Positions 25,364 to 33,389 are shown, counted from the stretch's first letter. The stretch: DNA of 64,000 nt from Kofleriaceae bacterium (GCA_022842285.1 JALHPV010000001.1:1-64000); one strand, 5' to 3'. Notes: a model not told the origin generated them from the letters alone. Translations and numbers: made by a program.

Positions 25364-27023
25364 CGCGGCGGTAGTGATCGACGACCTTGTAGCGACGAGC
25401 GTAGAGGCGGAACACGCCCGCCACGACGAGCGCGAACACGGCGAAGAAGAACATCAGGAACGCCGTCTCCGACAGGCCCGTGCTCGTGATGGCGCCGGTC
25501 ACGGTCTCGTTGCGGATCGCGGTGTTCGTGAGCAGCACCCAGAGGCTGCCGATGGCCGTCGTGAGGTTCCAGAAGCTCATGATGACGCCCTTCATCGACG
25601 GAGGCGCCTGGCTGTACGCGAACTCGAGGCCGGTCGCCGAGACGAGGACCTCGGAGAAGGTCAGCACGATGTAGGGCAGCACCTGCCAGAGGATCGAGAC
25701 CGTGTTCTTCTCCGCATCGTCGATCTGGAGCTGGATCACGCCCGCCACGACCCAGGCGAGCCCCGAGATCGCGAGACCGATGTTCATGCGGCGGATCGAC
25801 GAGATGTCCCAGCCGCGGCGCCGCAGGAACGGATACAGGATGATGTTGTTGAACGGGATCAGGATCATCACCAGCGCCGGGTTGATGGCCTGCATCTGCG
25901 CCGGCTGGAAGGTCGTCTCCCACACGCCGAGGATCCAGAGATCGATCTCCCAGGCCGGCACGTGCATGTCGCCCCCCTGAAGGACCCAGGTCGTCGCCTT
26001 CTGATCGAACAGCGAGTGGAACGGGGTGACGAGCGCGAACACGATCAGGATCCGCAGCACCGCGCGCACGCCCTCGATGGCCTCCGGCGGATGTTCGCCC
26101 CGGATCGAGTCGAGGCTCATCGACGCTCCGATGCCTCCGAAGGCGATGACGAACACGAGCGCCGAGCAGAACGCCTCGACGAAGTCGAGCCCCAGGAACG
26201 GCATGCCGAGGCCGAACGCCGCCGCGCCGAGCACCGGCCCGATGATCGCGACGACGAGGCCCGCGCCGCCACCTTTCAGGAGCGCGGTCTGGCACACACG
26301 CACGAACGAATGCGGATCGCGTGGGGGCCGCGGCACCATCACGTACCGCTTGCGACCGATCCACAAGACGATCGTCGCGACGAGCATCAGCGCGCCGGGG
26401 ATCCCGAACGCAATGCTCGGGCCCCACGAGGCGAGAAACACGGGCATCAGGAGCGATGCGAAGAACGAACCGAAGTTGATGATCCAGTAGAAGGCGTCGA
26501 AGACGACCTTCGCGAGGTGCTTGTTCGTCTGGTCGAATTGATCGCCCATGAACGACGCGACCAGCGGCTTGATGCCGCCGGCCCCGAGGGCGATCAGGAA
26601 CAGGCCGAAGAAGAAGCCGTTGACGCTGTCCTCGAACAACGCGAGGCACGCATGCCCGGCGCAGTAGATCAGGCTGAAGCCGAAGATCGTGTTGTACTTG
26701 CCGAAGAAGCGATCGGCGAGCCACCCGCCGAGCAGCGGGAAGAAGTACACGCCGATCACGAACGTGTGGAACACGTTCTTGGCCTCGGCCTTCCGCATCG
26801 TCTCGTCCGGCATGAACGCGAGGAGCGTCGTGACGAGGAACGGGGTGAGGATGTTCCGCATCCCGTAGAAGCTGAAGCGCTCGCAGCCCTCGTTCCCGAT
26901 GATGAACGGGATCTGGCGAGGCATCCGCGCCTTCGGGTCGGGCGCCGGCTCACTGGCGCTCACCACACGCGCGGGTGGGATCTGGTCATCCTCGGGGCTG
27001 CTCACGGCCCGCGGCAATAACAT
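25356..27023 (-). CDS. POT/PTR-family proton-dependent oligopeptide transporter
   Basis: MFS-type symporter for di- and tripeptides, 555 residues. The start of the core is PFIIGNEGCERFSFYGMRNIL with the conserved E..ERF.YYG-type motif, followed by GVYFFPLLGGWLADRFFGKYNTI (PTR2 signature region), ALGAGGIKPLVASFMGDQFD and FYWIINFGSFFASLLMPVF. Fourteen hydrophobic segments are visible. ATG 27023 gives a 40-residue N-terminal tail; ATG 27041 is also in frame but would overlap the divergent patatin gene. Together with the OPT gene nearby, it suggests a scavenger that lives on peptides. Confidence 0.93.
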   Translation of the reverse strand: MLLPRAVSSPEDDQIPPARVVSASEPAPDPKARMPRQIPFIIGNEGCERFSFYGMRNILTPFLVTTLLAFMPDETMRKAEAKNVFHTFVIGVYFFPLLGGWLADRFFGKYNTIFGFSLIYCAGHACLALFEDSVNGFFFGLFLIALGAGGIKPLVASFMGDQFDQTNKHLAKVVFDAFYWIINFGSFFASLLMPVFLASWGPSIAFGIPGALMLVATIVLWIGRKRYVMVPRPPRDPHSFVRVCQTALLKGGGAGLVVAIIGPVLGAAAFGLGMPFLGLDFVEAFCSALVFVIAFGGIGASMSLDSIRGEHPPEAIEGVRAVLRILIVFALVTPFHSLFDQKATTWVLQGGDMHVPAWEIDLWILGVWETTFQPAQMQAINPALVMILIPFNNIILYPFLRRRGWDISSIRRMNIGLAISGLAWVVAGVIQLQIDDAEKNTVSILWQVLPYIVLTFSEVLVSATGLEFAYSQAPPSMKGVIMSFWNLTTAIGSLWVLLTNTAIRNETVTGAITSTGLSETAFLMFFFAVFALVVAGVFRLYARRYKVVDHYRRAT

Positions 27024-27033
27024 ATAAAGGCGC

Positions 27034-27828
27034 GTGCCCACGCTTGGAAGTTGGCTGGCCGAGGGCCCGTTCGGCCTCGCGATGTCGAGTGGCTTCTTCT
27101 CGTTCTTCGCTCACACGGGCATGCTGTCCGCGCTGCTGTCACGCGGTCACGTCCCGACGAGCGTCTCGGGGTCGAGTGCAGGGGCGATGGTGGGCGGGGC
27201 GTGGGCTGCGGGCATCGCGATGGAAGACCTCGCCGCGACCCTGAATGGCCTGTCGCGGGACGACTTCTGGGATCCGGCGCTCGGCGCGGGCGTGTTGCGC
27301 GGCAAGAAGTTCGACGCGGTGCTGCGGCGGATCTTGCCGGTCACGCGGATCGAGGCGTGTCGCGTGCCGCTCGCGATCAGCGTGTTCGACATCCTGCGCC
27401 GTCAGACGAAGGTCCTCGAGCGAGGCGACCTGTCGGACGCGATCCGCGCCTCGTGCGCGGTCCCAGGGATGTTTCACCCGGTCGTGATCAACGAGCGAAC
27501 GGTTTCAGCCAGCGGCGCCGAGGGGTTGATTTCCCGACGCCCGTACTGGGATGGCGGCATCAAGGATCGGCCGGGGATCGCGGGTGCGCGCCCGGGGCGG
27601 CTCCTGTTCCACCACATCGCCGCGCATGCGCCCTGGTCGAAGCCCACGTCGAGCGCCCTCGAGATTCCGCGGCGCCCCGAGATGACGACGCTCGTGCTCG
27701 AAGCCCTGCCACGCAGTAATCCGTGGCGGCTCGACCAGGGGCGGCTCGCCCTCGAACGGGCGCGCGCTGCGACCCTGCGTGCCCTCGACGAGCCGATCGC
27801 TGGGGACATCGTCCGCGTCATTGTGTAG
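27034..27828 (+). CDS. Patatin-like phospholipase
   Basis: Lipid acyl hydrolase of 264 residues. The catalytic dyad is S48 in GSSAG and D173 in WDGG. The glycine-rich oxyanion loop usually seen as GGGxRG is replaced by MSSGFFSFFAHTGML, while the HTG part is kept, so the active site is atypical. No signal peptide is present, so it acts inside the cell or is exported by another route. GTG 27034 lies only 10 bp from the divergent POT start. The Npt-like gene follows after 56 bp on the same strand. Confidence 0.87.
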   Translation: MPTLGSWLAEGPFGLAMSSGFFSFFAHTGMLSALLSRGHVPTSVSGSSAGAMVGGAWAAGIAMEDLAATLNGLSRDDFWDPALGAGVLRGKKFDAVLRRILPVTRIEACRVPLAISVFDILRRQTKVLERGDLSDAIRASCAVPGMFHPVVINERTVSASGAEGLISRRPYWDGGIKDRPGIAGARPGRLLFHHIAAHAPWSKPTSSALEIPRRPEMTTLVLEALPRSNPWRLDQGRLALERARAATLRALDEPIAGDIVRVIV

Positions 27829-27884
27829 GTCGCACGCGCGTCGCATCTGGACGGCCTGTGCTCGCTCGGTAGAGTGAATCGCAC

Positions 27885-29123
27885 GTGAGCCGTTCCAACC
27901 CCGCGAGTCGTGACGAACGGTTGGTCGGGCTGTGGGGCGGGGCGGCGTTCGGGTTCGTCCTCGCCAGCTACTCGGCGTTTCGTCCCGTCCGTGACTCCGT
28001 CGGGCTGGGCGGTGCCGACGAGAAGGTGAAGTGGCTGTTCCTGGGATCGTTTATCGCGACGCTCCTCGCCTCGGTCGCGTGGAGTGCGATCCTCGCGCGG
28101 GCCGGGCGTCGCCGCAGCGTGCCGGTGGCGATGCACGTGTTCAGCGTCTGCCTGATGGTCTTCGGGGGCCTGCTCTCGACCTCGCTCGATCCAGAGCTGA
28201 CGGGCCACGTCTTCTACATCTGGGCGGCCGTCTTCAACCTGTTCGTGGTCTCGGTGCTGTGGAGCTTGTTCGCCGATCTGCTCGGCTTCGTCGTCGCGAA
28301 GCGGGTGTACGGGCTCATCGCATCCGGCGGCTCGATCGGCGCGATCGCGGGACCGGCACTGACCCGCGCCACGAGCGAGTACATCGGCATCCCGGGCGTG
28401 CTCTTCACGAGCGCGGTGATCCTGCAGCTGGGCATCCTGTGCATCTGGCGGGTGAAGCGGCTCGCGCGGGCCTTGCCCGATGCCACGCAGGGCGATGATC
28501 GCCCGCTCGACGGGGGACCGTTCCGCGGGCTCGCGAGCGTGGTGCAATCGAGGTACCTGCTCGCCATCGTAGGGTTCGTGCTGTGCACGGCGATCGCGGC
28601 GACGTTCATGTATCTCGAGCAGCGCAGGATCGCGTACCAGGCGTATCCCGACGACGCCGAGCGCACGAACCTGTTTGCGACCATCGATCTATTCACCAAC
28701 ATCGGGACGTTCCTCGTGCAGGTGCTGGGGACCGGCTATCTCCTGCGCCGGCTCGGGCCGACGGTGCTGCTCTTCGCGTTGCCCGTGGCCCAGCTCGTCG
28801 GCATCACGACGGTGGTGCTGGTGCCCGGCATCGTCGTGCTCGTGGTCGTGCAGACGCTGACGCGCGTCGTCACCCACGCCATCAACCGCCCGACGCGTGA
28901 GCTGCTCTTCACCGTGGTCTCGACGGACGAGAAGTACCGCGCGAAGAACGCGATCGACACCGCGGGCTACCGGCTCGGCGACCTCGTCAGCTCGTTCGTG
29001 TACGACGGGGTCAAGAGCGTCGGAGCGGGCGCGACGCTGCTCCTGGGCGCCCTCGGCCCGCTCTCGCTCGGCTGGTTCTTCCTCGCGTGGCTCCTGGGCC
29101 GCGAGTTCAAGCAGCGTCAGTAA
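27885..29123 (+). CDS. Npt1/Npt2-like MFS transporter
   Basis: Twelve-helix membrane carrier of 412 residues related to the nucleotide-transporter-like (Npt1/Npt2) branch. The branch signature is near the C-terminus: INRPTRELLFTVVSTDEKY, then AKNAIDTAGYRLGD. In chlamydiae and rickettsiae relatives exchange ATP and ADP, but most free-living homologues have unknown substrates. GTG 27885 precedes a short Ser/Arg-rich tail. It may be cotranscribed with the patatin gene. Its stop overlaps the convergent gene at 29117 by 7 bp. Confidence 0.87.
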   Translation: MSRSNPASRDERLVGLWGGAAFGFVLASYSAFRPVRDSVGLGGADEKVKWLFLGSFIATLLASVAWSAILARAGRRRSVPVAMHVFSVCLMVFGGLLSTSLDPELTGHVFYIWAAVFNLFVVSVLWSLFADLLGFVVAKRVYGLIASGGSIGAIAGPALTRATSEYIGIPGVLFTSAVILQLGILCIWRVKRLARALPDATQGDDRPLDGGPFRGLASVVQSRYLLAIVGFVLCTAIAATFMYLEQRRIAYQAYPDDAERTNLFATIDLFTNIGTFLVQVLGTGYLLRRLGPTVLLFALPVAQLVGITTVVLVPGIVVLVVVQTLTRVVTHAINRPTRELLFTVVSTDEKYRAKNAIDTAGYRLGDLVSSFVYDGVKSVGAGATLLLGALGPLSLGWFFLAWLLGREFKQRQ

Positions 29124-29929
29124 CGCGAGCGCGGTCGCGGGGCATTGGCCCACTTCCGGATCACGTCGTCGTCACCGCAGAGGACCTGGTACTGCGCGCC
29201 GTAGTTGCGCGCATCCAGCCAGCGCCCGTCCATCACGTAGAGCTTGATGAGCTCCTGCGCGCGCGGCAGGTCGCAGCGGTTACCGAGCAGGATCTGCAGC
29301 TCCTCGATCCGGAACTGGCGCTCCTTCACGAGCCCCGCGATCTCCTTCCGCATCTCTGCATCGGGATCGACGGGATCTTCGGCGGTCATCGCGGTGGCCC
29401 ACGTGAGCACACCGAGGCCGAACACGGCCGCGACCGCGGCCATCCGCAGGCGCTGCCAGCGACTCGCGATCGGCGCATGCGAGACGAGCTCGATGGTGCG
29501 CTTGGCGATGGCGGCCCAGTCTGCTCCCGGGACGCTGAGGCGCAGCTCTTCGAGCGCACGGCGCGCATCATCGAATGGCGCCAGATCGATCCAACCGCGC
29601 CGCCCTCCCTCGTCGCTTCGGGCGCCCGTGACGGGCTTGGCCTCGGGCGAATCGTCTACCGGCAGGGCGGGGACGACGTGCTTGCGGAGCTCGTCATACC
29701 CGAGCGTGTTGATGCCGCGGCTCGCGAGGATCCGGCGAGCGCTATCCAGGTGCTGCCAGATCGCGAGGTAGTCCTCGCCGATCTGCACCGCCACGCGCCA
29801 GCGGTCCGGCCGGTCCGGGGCGGTTAGCTTCGCGTTCGCGAGGCAGGTAGCGATGAGCCCATCCGCAATCTGGATCGAACCGACGGCCCGGTCGTGCTCG
29901 TCCAGGTGATTCGCACGATCGCGATACAT
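29117..29929 (-). CDS. Hypothetical protein with one transmembrane helix
   Basis: Protein of 270 residues with no family I recognise. Residues 1-150 are soluble and helical (DRWRVAVQIGEDYLAIWQHL, then DDARRALEELRLSVPGADWA). One transmembrane helix lies near 170-185 (MAAVAAVFGLGVLTWATAM). The C-terminal 80 residues look like a helical repeat pair (GLVKERQFRIEELQILLGNR, AQELIKLYVMDGRWLDARNYG), possibly TPR-like. A bitopic inner-membrane protein is likely. The start could be ATG 29929; the gene is followed downstream by the convergent Npt-like gene. Confidence 0.68.
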   Translation of the reverse strand: MYRDRANHLDEHDRAVGSIQIADGLIATCLANAKLTAPDRPDRWRVAVQIGEDYLAIWQHLDSARRILASRGINTLGYDELRKHVVPALPVDDSPEAKPVTGARSDEGGRRGWIDLAPFDDARRALEELRLSVPGADWAAIAKRTIELVSHAPIASRWQRLRMAAVAAVFGLGVLTWATAMTAEDPVDPDAEMRKEIAGLVKERQFRIEELQILLGNRCDLPRAQELIKLYVMDGRWLDARNYGAQYQVLCGDDDVIRKWANAPRPRSRY

Positions 29930-29956
29930 CCTCGCCCAGGATACTCCCTTATGTGG

Positions 29957-30205
29957 CTACCGGCACTCGGTCGTTTTCGAGTAGGCGAAGCCCACGTTCT
30001 TGCGGGCGACGCGCTCGATCAGATAGAGCCCGAGGGGCTCGAGCTCCTCGAACTTGCAGACCATCTTGTTGTTCGGCCCGCCATACACGGCGCAGTAGCC
30101 ACCCGGGTACCCGCACTCGACGCTCTTCGGGAGCGAGAGCGCGAGCAGGATTCCGAAAATCGCCGCCAAGCTCTTCCCGCGGCTCGTCATCCCGGGGTGA
30201 TTCAT
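29957..30205 (-). CDS. Small secreted or membrane-anchored protein
   Basis: Protein of 82 residues. A Lys/Arg-containing start (SRGKSLAAIFGILLALSLP) gives one hydrophobic segment near 12-28, followed by a soluble part with four cysteines (ECGYPGGYCAVYGG, MVCKFEEL, KTTEC) that could form two disulfides outside the cytoplasm. No family recognised. ATG 30205 is chosen because the frame upstream of it runs through the divergent peptide promoter. It is divergent from the double-glycine peptide gene at 30345, with 139 bp between starts, so a functional link is possible but unproven. Confidence 0.6.
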   Translation of the reverse strand: MNHPGMTSRGKSLAAIFGILLALSLPKSVECGYPGGYCAVYGGPNNKMVCKFEELEPLGLYLIERVARKNVGFAYSKTTECR

Positions 30206-30313
30206 CGCGGGCGACAGCATACGACTACTGCTGGATGCGGGCGTGATTCCGGAAGGCTGCGAACCAGGTCTTGGGCGCCAGTCTAACTGGCTGAAACGAC
30301 GGATGGTTCGCGG

Positions 30314-30329
30314 TGGCACACCCACTGCA
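30314..30329 (+). promoter_or_regulatory. Sigma-54-type -24/-12 promoter for double-glycine peptide 1
   Basis: TGGCACACCCACTGCA. The GG and GC pairs are 11 bases apart (G to G), the strict sigma-54 spacing, and TGGCAC matches the -24 consensus. The -12 element has CTGCA instead of TTGCA. The expected start of transcription is near 30340, only about 5 nt before the ATG, so the mRNA would be nearly leaderless. The same pattern precedes the other two peptide genes. Confidence 0.55.
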
Positions 30330-30344
30330 AAAGCGTTCGTCACC

Positions 30345-30554
30345 ATGACGAACAAGCCCGTGACCGACACCATCGCGAACATCGAAGCTACCGCCCTCGA
30401 GACCGTCGCCGGCGGCTGCAAGTCCTGCAACAACAACACGACCGTGATCAACAACTACGGTCCGCGCTGGGGCGGGCCGCCCCCGTGGTACGGCCGCGGT
30501 TGGGGTGGTTGGGGCGGTGGCATGTCGGTCTCGACCACGACCTCGATTGGTTAA
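30345..30554 (+). CDS. Small double-glycine leader peptide precursor (peptide 1)
   Basis: Protein of 69 residues built like a bacteriocin-type or modified-peptide precursor. Residues 1-24 form a short helical leader ending in TALETVAGG, the double-glycine motif cut by C39 peptidases during export. The core begins CKSCNNNTTVINNYG and is then rich in Gly, Trp, Pro and Tyr (GPPPWYGRGWGGWGGG), ending STTTSIG. Asn/Thr and Cys residues are possible modification sites. ATG 30345 is chosen because it gives a leader of normal length; no clear ribosome-binding site precedes it. No C39 peptidase, ABC exporter or modification enzyme is nearby. The role is unknown. Confidence 0.65.
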   Translation: MTNKPVTDTIANIEATALETVAGGCKSCNNNTTVINNYGPRWGGPPPWYGRGWGGWGGGMSVSTTTSIG

Positions 30555-30774
30555 TCGTTGGACGTCAAACGAACGAGCTTGGCGCTCGTCTACAACTGAA
30601 GAACGCGATCCCGGTCGGTGCGGAAGCATCGGCCGGTTCGCCGTTTCGGGCGCGTGCGATGGCGGTGCTTCGAGGCTTCGAAGCCGACTACTCGACGAGG
30701 CGGATCGGCTCCGCGTGGTTGCGGCCTCGGATCCTCACCGCGTCGCAACGCTGCAACAACACTCGAACGCGACG

Positions 30775-30790
30775 TGGCACACGCGCTGCT
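30775..30790 (+). promoter_or_regulatory. Sigma-54-type -24/-12 promoter upstream of mini-ORF and expansin gene
   Basis: TGGCACACGCGCTGCT with the same element and spacing as the peptide promoters. It lies 31 bp before ATG 30806, the same distance as at peptide 1. It could drive the mini-ORF, the expansin gene 148 bp downstream, or both. Confidence 0.45.
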
Positions 30791-30805
30791 AGGTACTCAC
30801 ACCAT

Positions 30806-30853
30806 ATGACTAAGACTAACGAGATGGTGCTGCGTGCTGCGCGCGCTAGGTAG
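30806..30853 (+). other. 15-codon ORF, possible remnant of a duplicated leader peptide gene
   Basis: Reads MTKTNEMVLRAARAR and stops. The distance from promoter TGGCAC to ATG is 31 bp, identical to peptide 1, and the first codons are similar (MTNK against MTKT). It lacks the glycine pair and core. It may be a truncated copy or chance; coding status is doubtful. Confidence 0.25.
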
Positions 30854-30937
30854 GCTCGCCGCAATTCCAATCACTTTGATCCTCCGGCTATTTCGAGGGT
30901 TGACCTCGAGGACCAGGATGGAGAGAGTGACGCCCCC

Positions 30938-31705
30938 GTGCGGCGCTTCCTGTCACTACTTTGGGTGCTCGCACTCCTCGGCGCGGTCCCGACGTGCACG
31001 GACGCCGACCCCGGGGCTGGCGATTCGGCCGACGACAGCGGGGATGCTGCCGATGGCGATGACTCCAGCGGGGACGGGACAGTTCCGAGCTGCGACGCCG
31101 CCCTCGGGCCGTACGAGGGCGAGGCGACGTACTACGCGGCGGACGGGTCGGGCAATTGCAGCTTCGATCGCAGCTCTGATCTGATGGTCGCGGCGCTCAA
31201 CGACGAGCAATACGCGGGCGCCGGCTTCTGCGGTGGGTGTGTCGAGGTCACCGGGCCCGACGGCTCGGTCGTCGTGCGCATCGTCGACAAGTGTCCGGGA
31301 TGCGTCTCGGGCGATCTCGATCTCTCCGAAGAAGCCTTCGCGATGATCGCGCCGCTCTCGGCCGGTCGCGTCGACATCTCGTGGACCCCGGTCGCGTGCG
31401 ATGTCGAGGGCTCGCTCGAGTACCAGTTCAAGGACGGCTCCTCGCAGTACTGGACCGCGATCCAGGTTCGCAATCATCGCTATCCCGTCACGAAGCTCGA
31501 GGTCCAGACGGGACCCGACGCGTGGCTCGAGCTCGAGCGCCTCGAGTACAACTACTTCGTGGAGACGGATGGCCTCGGCGTCGGTCCCTACACGCTGCGG
31601 GTCACCGACTCTCGCGGCCACGTCGTGGTCGATGAAGGCATCGCCCTCGGGGATGACGTCTCGCGCGCGGGCTCCCAGCAGTTCCCCGTCTGCTCCGGCG
31701 ACTGA
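30938..31705 (+). CDS. Bacterial expansin-like protein (EXLX1 type)
   Basis: Secreted cell-wall-loosening protein of 255 residues. After the signal (RRFLSLLWVLALLGAVPTC) comes an Asp/Gly-rich linker to about residue 50. Domain 1 is a double-psi barrel: GEATYYAADGSGNCSF, VTGPDGSVVVRIVDKCPGC and GDLDLSEEAFAMIA, where the second Asp of DLD matches the key Asp of Bacillus EXLX1. Domain 2 is the CBM63-like wall-binding part (SSQYWTAIQVRNHRYPVTKLEV). Expansins act on cellulose or peptidoglycan without hydrolysis. The signal ends in PTC, a poor lipobox, so secretion is as likely as lipidation. GTG 30938 is the start; it sits downstream of a sigma-54-like site. Confidence 0.87.
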   Translation: MRRFLSLLWVLALLGAVPTCTDADPGAGDSADDSGDAADGDDSSGDGTVPSCDAALGPYEGEATYYAADGSGNCSFDRSSDLMVAALNDEQYAGAGFCGGCVEVTGPDGSVVVRIVDKCPGCVSGDLDLSEEAFAMIAPLSAGRVDISWTPVACDVEGSLEYQFKDGSSQYWTAIQVRNHRYPVTKLEVQTGPDAWLELERLEYNYFVETDGLGVGPYTLRVTDSRGHVVVDEGIALGDDVSRAGSQQFPVCSGD

Positions 31706-31729
31706 TCGTCTGCTACACCCCCAGCGCAG

Positions 31730-32284
31730 ATGTTCGGCGCCTTCGTTCTTGCTGTCGGTCTCGCCATGGACGCGACAGCGGTGGCCGCCGCTCGCTCCGT
31801 CTCGGGCGTCTCACGTCGCCCCCTGATGTTCCTCGCCCTCACGTTTGGGGTCGCCCAGGCCGCTATGGCGGCGCTCGGCTGGCTCCTCGGGGCCTCGGCC
31901 GCGAGCTGGCTCGCGAACTGGGACCACTGGATCGCCTTCGGGCTGCTCCTCGCGATCGGCGGCAAGATGCTCTACGAGGCCCTGCGTGGTGGACATGACG
32001 ACGCTGAGCAGGCGGCGCGCCCGCTCTCGGCCCGCATGGTCGTGGTCCTCGCGATCGCGACGAGCATCGATGCCCTCGCGGCGGGCGTGACCCTCCCTGC
32101 CGTCGGCGCGCCGCCTGTCATCGCGCTCATCCTGATCGGCGTCGTGACGTTCGTCCTCAGCGCCGTCGGTGGCCTCGTCGGCGGTCGCCTCGGCCGGCAC
32201 CTCGGGAGCAAGCTCGAGATCGTCGGTGGCCTCGCCCTCATCGCCATCGGCGCGAAGACCCTCTTCGATCACCTGTCGGCCTAG
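31730..32284 (+). CDS. mntP: MntP-family manganese efflux pump
   Basis: Six-helix inner-membrane exporter of 184 residues that removes Mn(II). Two related halves are visible: AVGLAMDATAVAAARSV near the N-terminus and ATSIDALAAGVTLPAVG in the second half, holding the conserved metal-binding Asp residues, plus GGKMLYEALRGG between them. It lies 24 bp after the expansin stop, so there is no room for a manganese riboswitch and it is probably read from an upstream promoter. The stop overlaps the convergent lipoprotein gene by 4 bp. Confidence 0.9.
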   Translation: MFGAFVLAVGLAMDATAVAAARSVSGVSRRPLMFLALTFGVAQAAMAALGWLLGASAASWLANWDHWIAFGLLLAIGGKMLYEALRGGHDDAEQAARPLSARMVVVLAIATSIDALAAGVTLPAVGAPPVIALILIGVVTFVLSAVGGLVGGRLGRHLGSKLEIVGGLALIAIGAKTLFDHLSA

Positions 32285-32919
32285 TCGCTCTCCCCCGTCA
32301 TCCCGAGCTCGAGGTTCGACAGCTGGAGCAGCCCCGCCCAGCTCCAGAGCTCACCCATCGCACCGAGCGACGCCTTCGCTTCGACGACCTGGCCATCCGC
32401 ATCGAGCGTCACCGTGAACGGAATCGGCTCGAACCGCGGTGCCCCGATCGGAATCACCGTGTCGGCCAGCGCGAGCGACCACGACAGCTCCAGCGGGGCT
32501 TCGAAGCGCACGCGCGCTTGCTCGCTCCCCATCCACGTCGTCGTGCCCTGCACGGGCGTCCGCAACGTGATCTCGATCTGGGTGAGCTCCGCCTCCGTGC
32601 CGAGCAGCTCCTCGGGCAACGCGATCGGCGCGAGCAGAATACTCGCCGCCTCGAGCCCGATGGCCGCGCTGTCCGCACTGAGCCGCAAAGCTCCGCCCTC
32701 GATCTCCAGCGGCACCGGCACCGGCATCCACTTCCCACCCTCGCGCTTCGCCACCGCGATCGCTCCCGCATCCGCGAGCGGATCGATCTCGACGTGCACC
32801 TCCTCGGCGAGCAGCTCGCGCAACGTGACCGCGGGCTCCATCGGCGTGTCGATCTCGCGACCCTCCACGCACGCACCCACCAGAATCAAGACCAGGACCC
32901 AATGCTTCGTGTTTCGCAT
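32281..32919 (-). CDS. Hypothetical lipoprotein
   Basis: Protein of 212 residues. The signal RNTKHWVLVLILVGAC has lipobox LVGAC-like, then VEGREIDTPMEP. The mature part is rich in alternating hydrophobic strands (VEIDPLADAGAIAVAKREGG, LTQIEITLRTPVQG, IPFTVTLDADGQVVEAK) and probably folds as a beta sandwich. No family recognised. ATG 32919 is chosen since it begins the signal; the open frame extends upstream through the palindromic repeat array, which does not look coding. Confidence 0.72.
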   Translation of the reverse strand: MRNTKHWVLVLILVGACVEGREIDTPMEPAVTLRELLAEEVHVEIDPLADAGAIAVAKREGGKWMPVPVPLEIEGGALRLSADSAAIGLEAASILLAPIALPEELLGTEAELTQIEITLRTPVQGTTTWMGSEQARVRFEAPLELSWSLALADTVIPIGAPRFEPIPFTVTLDADGQVVEAKASLGAMGELWSWAGLLQLSNLELGMTGESD

Positions 32920-33042
32920 GGCGCGCCACGACAGCAGGATCGGCACCACCCACGCGACCATGCGTGATCGCGGCGTTGCGGCGCCTCGTGTCCGAGGGCT
33001 GGACAGGCTGGCTACGAAAACTGCCGCGAACAAACAACCCGA

Positions 33043-33156
33043 ACCGATCCCGGTGTCGCAGGGGTCGGACCCCTGCGACAGCCGATCCCGGTGTCGCAGG
33101 GGTCGGACCCCTGCGACAGCCGATCCCGGTGTCGCAGGGGTCGGACCCCTGCGACA
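33043..33156. repeat. Tandem array of three 27-bp palindromes with 11-bp spacers
   Basis: Copies at 33054-33080, 33092-33118 and 33130-33156 are identical to each other and to the single copy at 13084. Each is TGTCGCAGGGGTC, a central G and the reverse complement. The two spacers are identical (GCCGATCCCGG) and a near copy (ACCGATCCCGG) precedes the first unit, so the repeat unit is 38 bp. Identical spacers exclude CRISPR. It may be a REP-type element amplified by slippage or hairpin-driven duplication. Confidence 0.9.
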
Positions 33157-33389
33157 GCTCATCTCGCCGCAACCCAAGGACTCGCCAGGGAGGCGCTGGT
33201 GGTCCAACCGCAGCAGGGGCGAGGGGCGGGGGAGGCGGGGTAACTCCTGATCGGGCCCCGCGGCGGTCAGCGCGTGCCTCCGATGGGAGGCGGCCCTCCA
33301 ACTGATCTGAATCCCACGGGATGCGATCTGTCCGCCCCGGTCATCGTGATCGACGAGGGTGGATCGGCCTGGATCAAGGGGTTTGGCGG

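Larger units (their letters stand above)
30555..30937. other. Gap with a second sigma-54-like promoter and a 15-codon ORF
   Basis: No normal-size gene fits here. The gap holds a small hairpin just after the peptide gene (ACGAGC, loop TTGGC, GCTCGT at 30573-30589, no T-run), a 12-bp palindrome GGCTTCGAAGCC within 30667-30700, the sigma-54-like site at 30775-30790 and the mini-ORF at 30806-30853. The last 85 bp contain the leader of the expansin gene. Confidence 0.6.

Noticed and set aside
25020-27020. Open frame of 666 codons opposite the POT gene
   Set aside because: Composition is Arg/Asp/His/Glu-rich with no domain, and the other strand encodes a clear transporter.
30555-30774. tRNA gene in the gap
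   Set aside because: No T-loop consensus or cloverleaf can be formed; only a small hairpin is present.
31706-31729. yybP-ykoY manganese riboswitch before mntP
   Set aside because: Only 24 bp separate the expansin stop and the mntP start, too short for the riboswitch.
33043-33156. CRISPR array
   Set aside because: The spacers are identical and only 11 bp long, and no cas gene is near.
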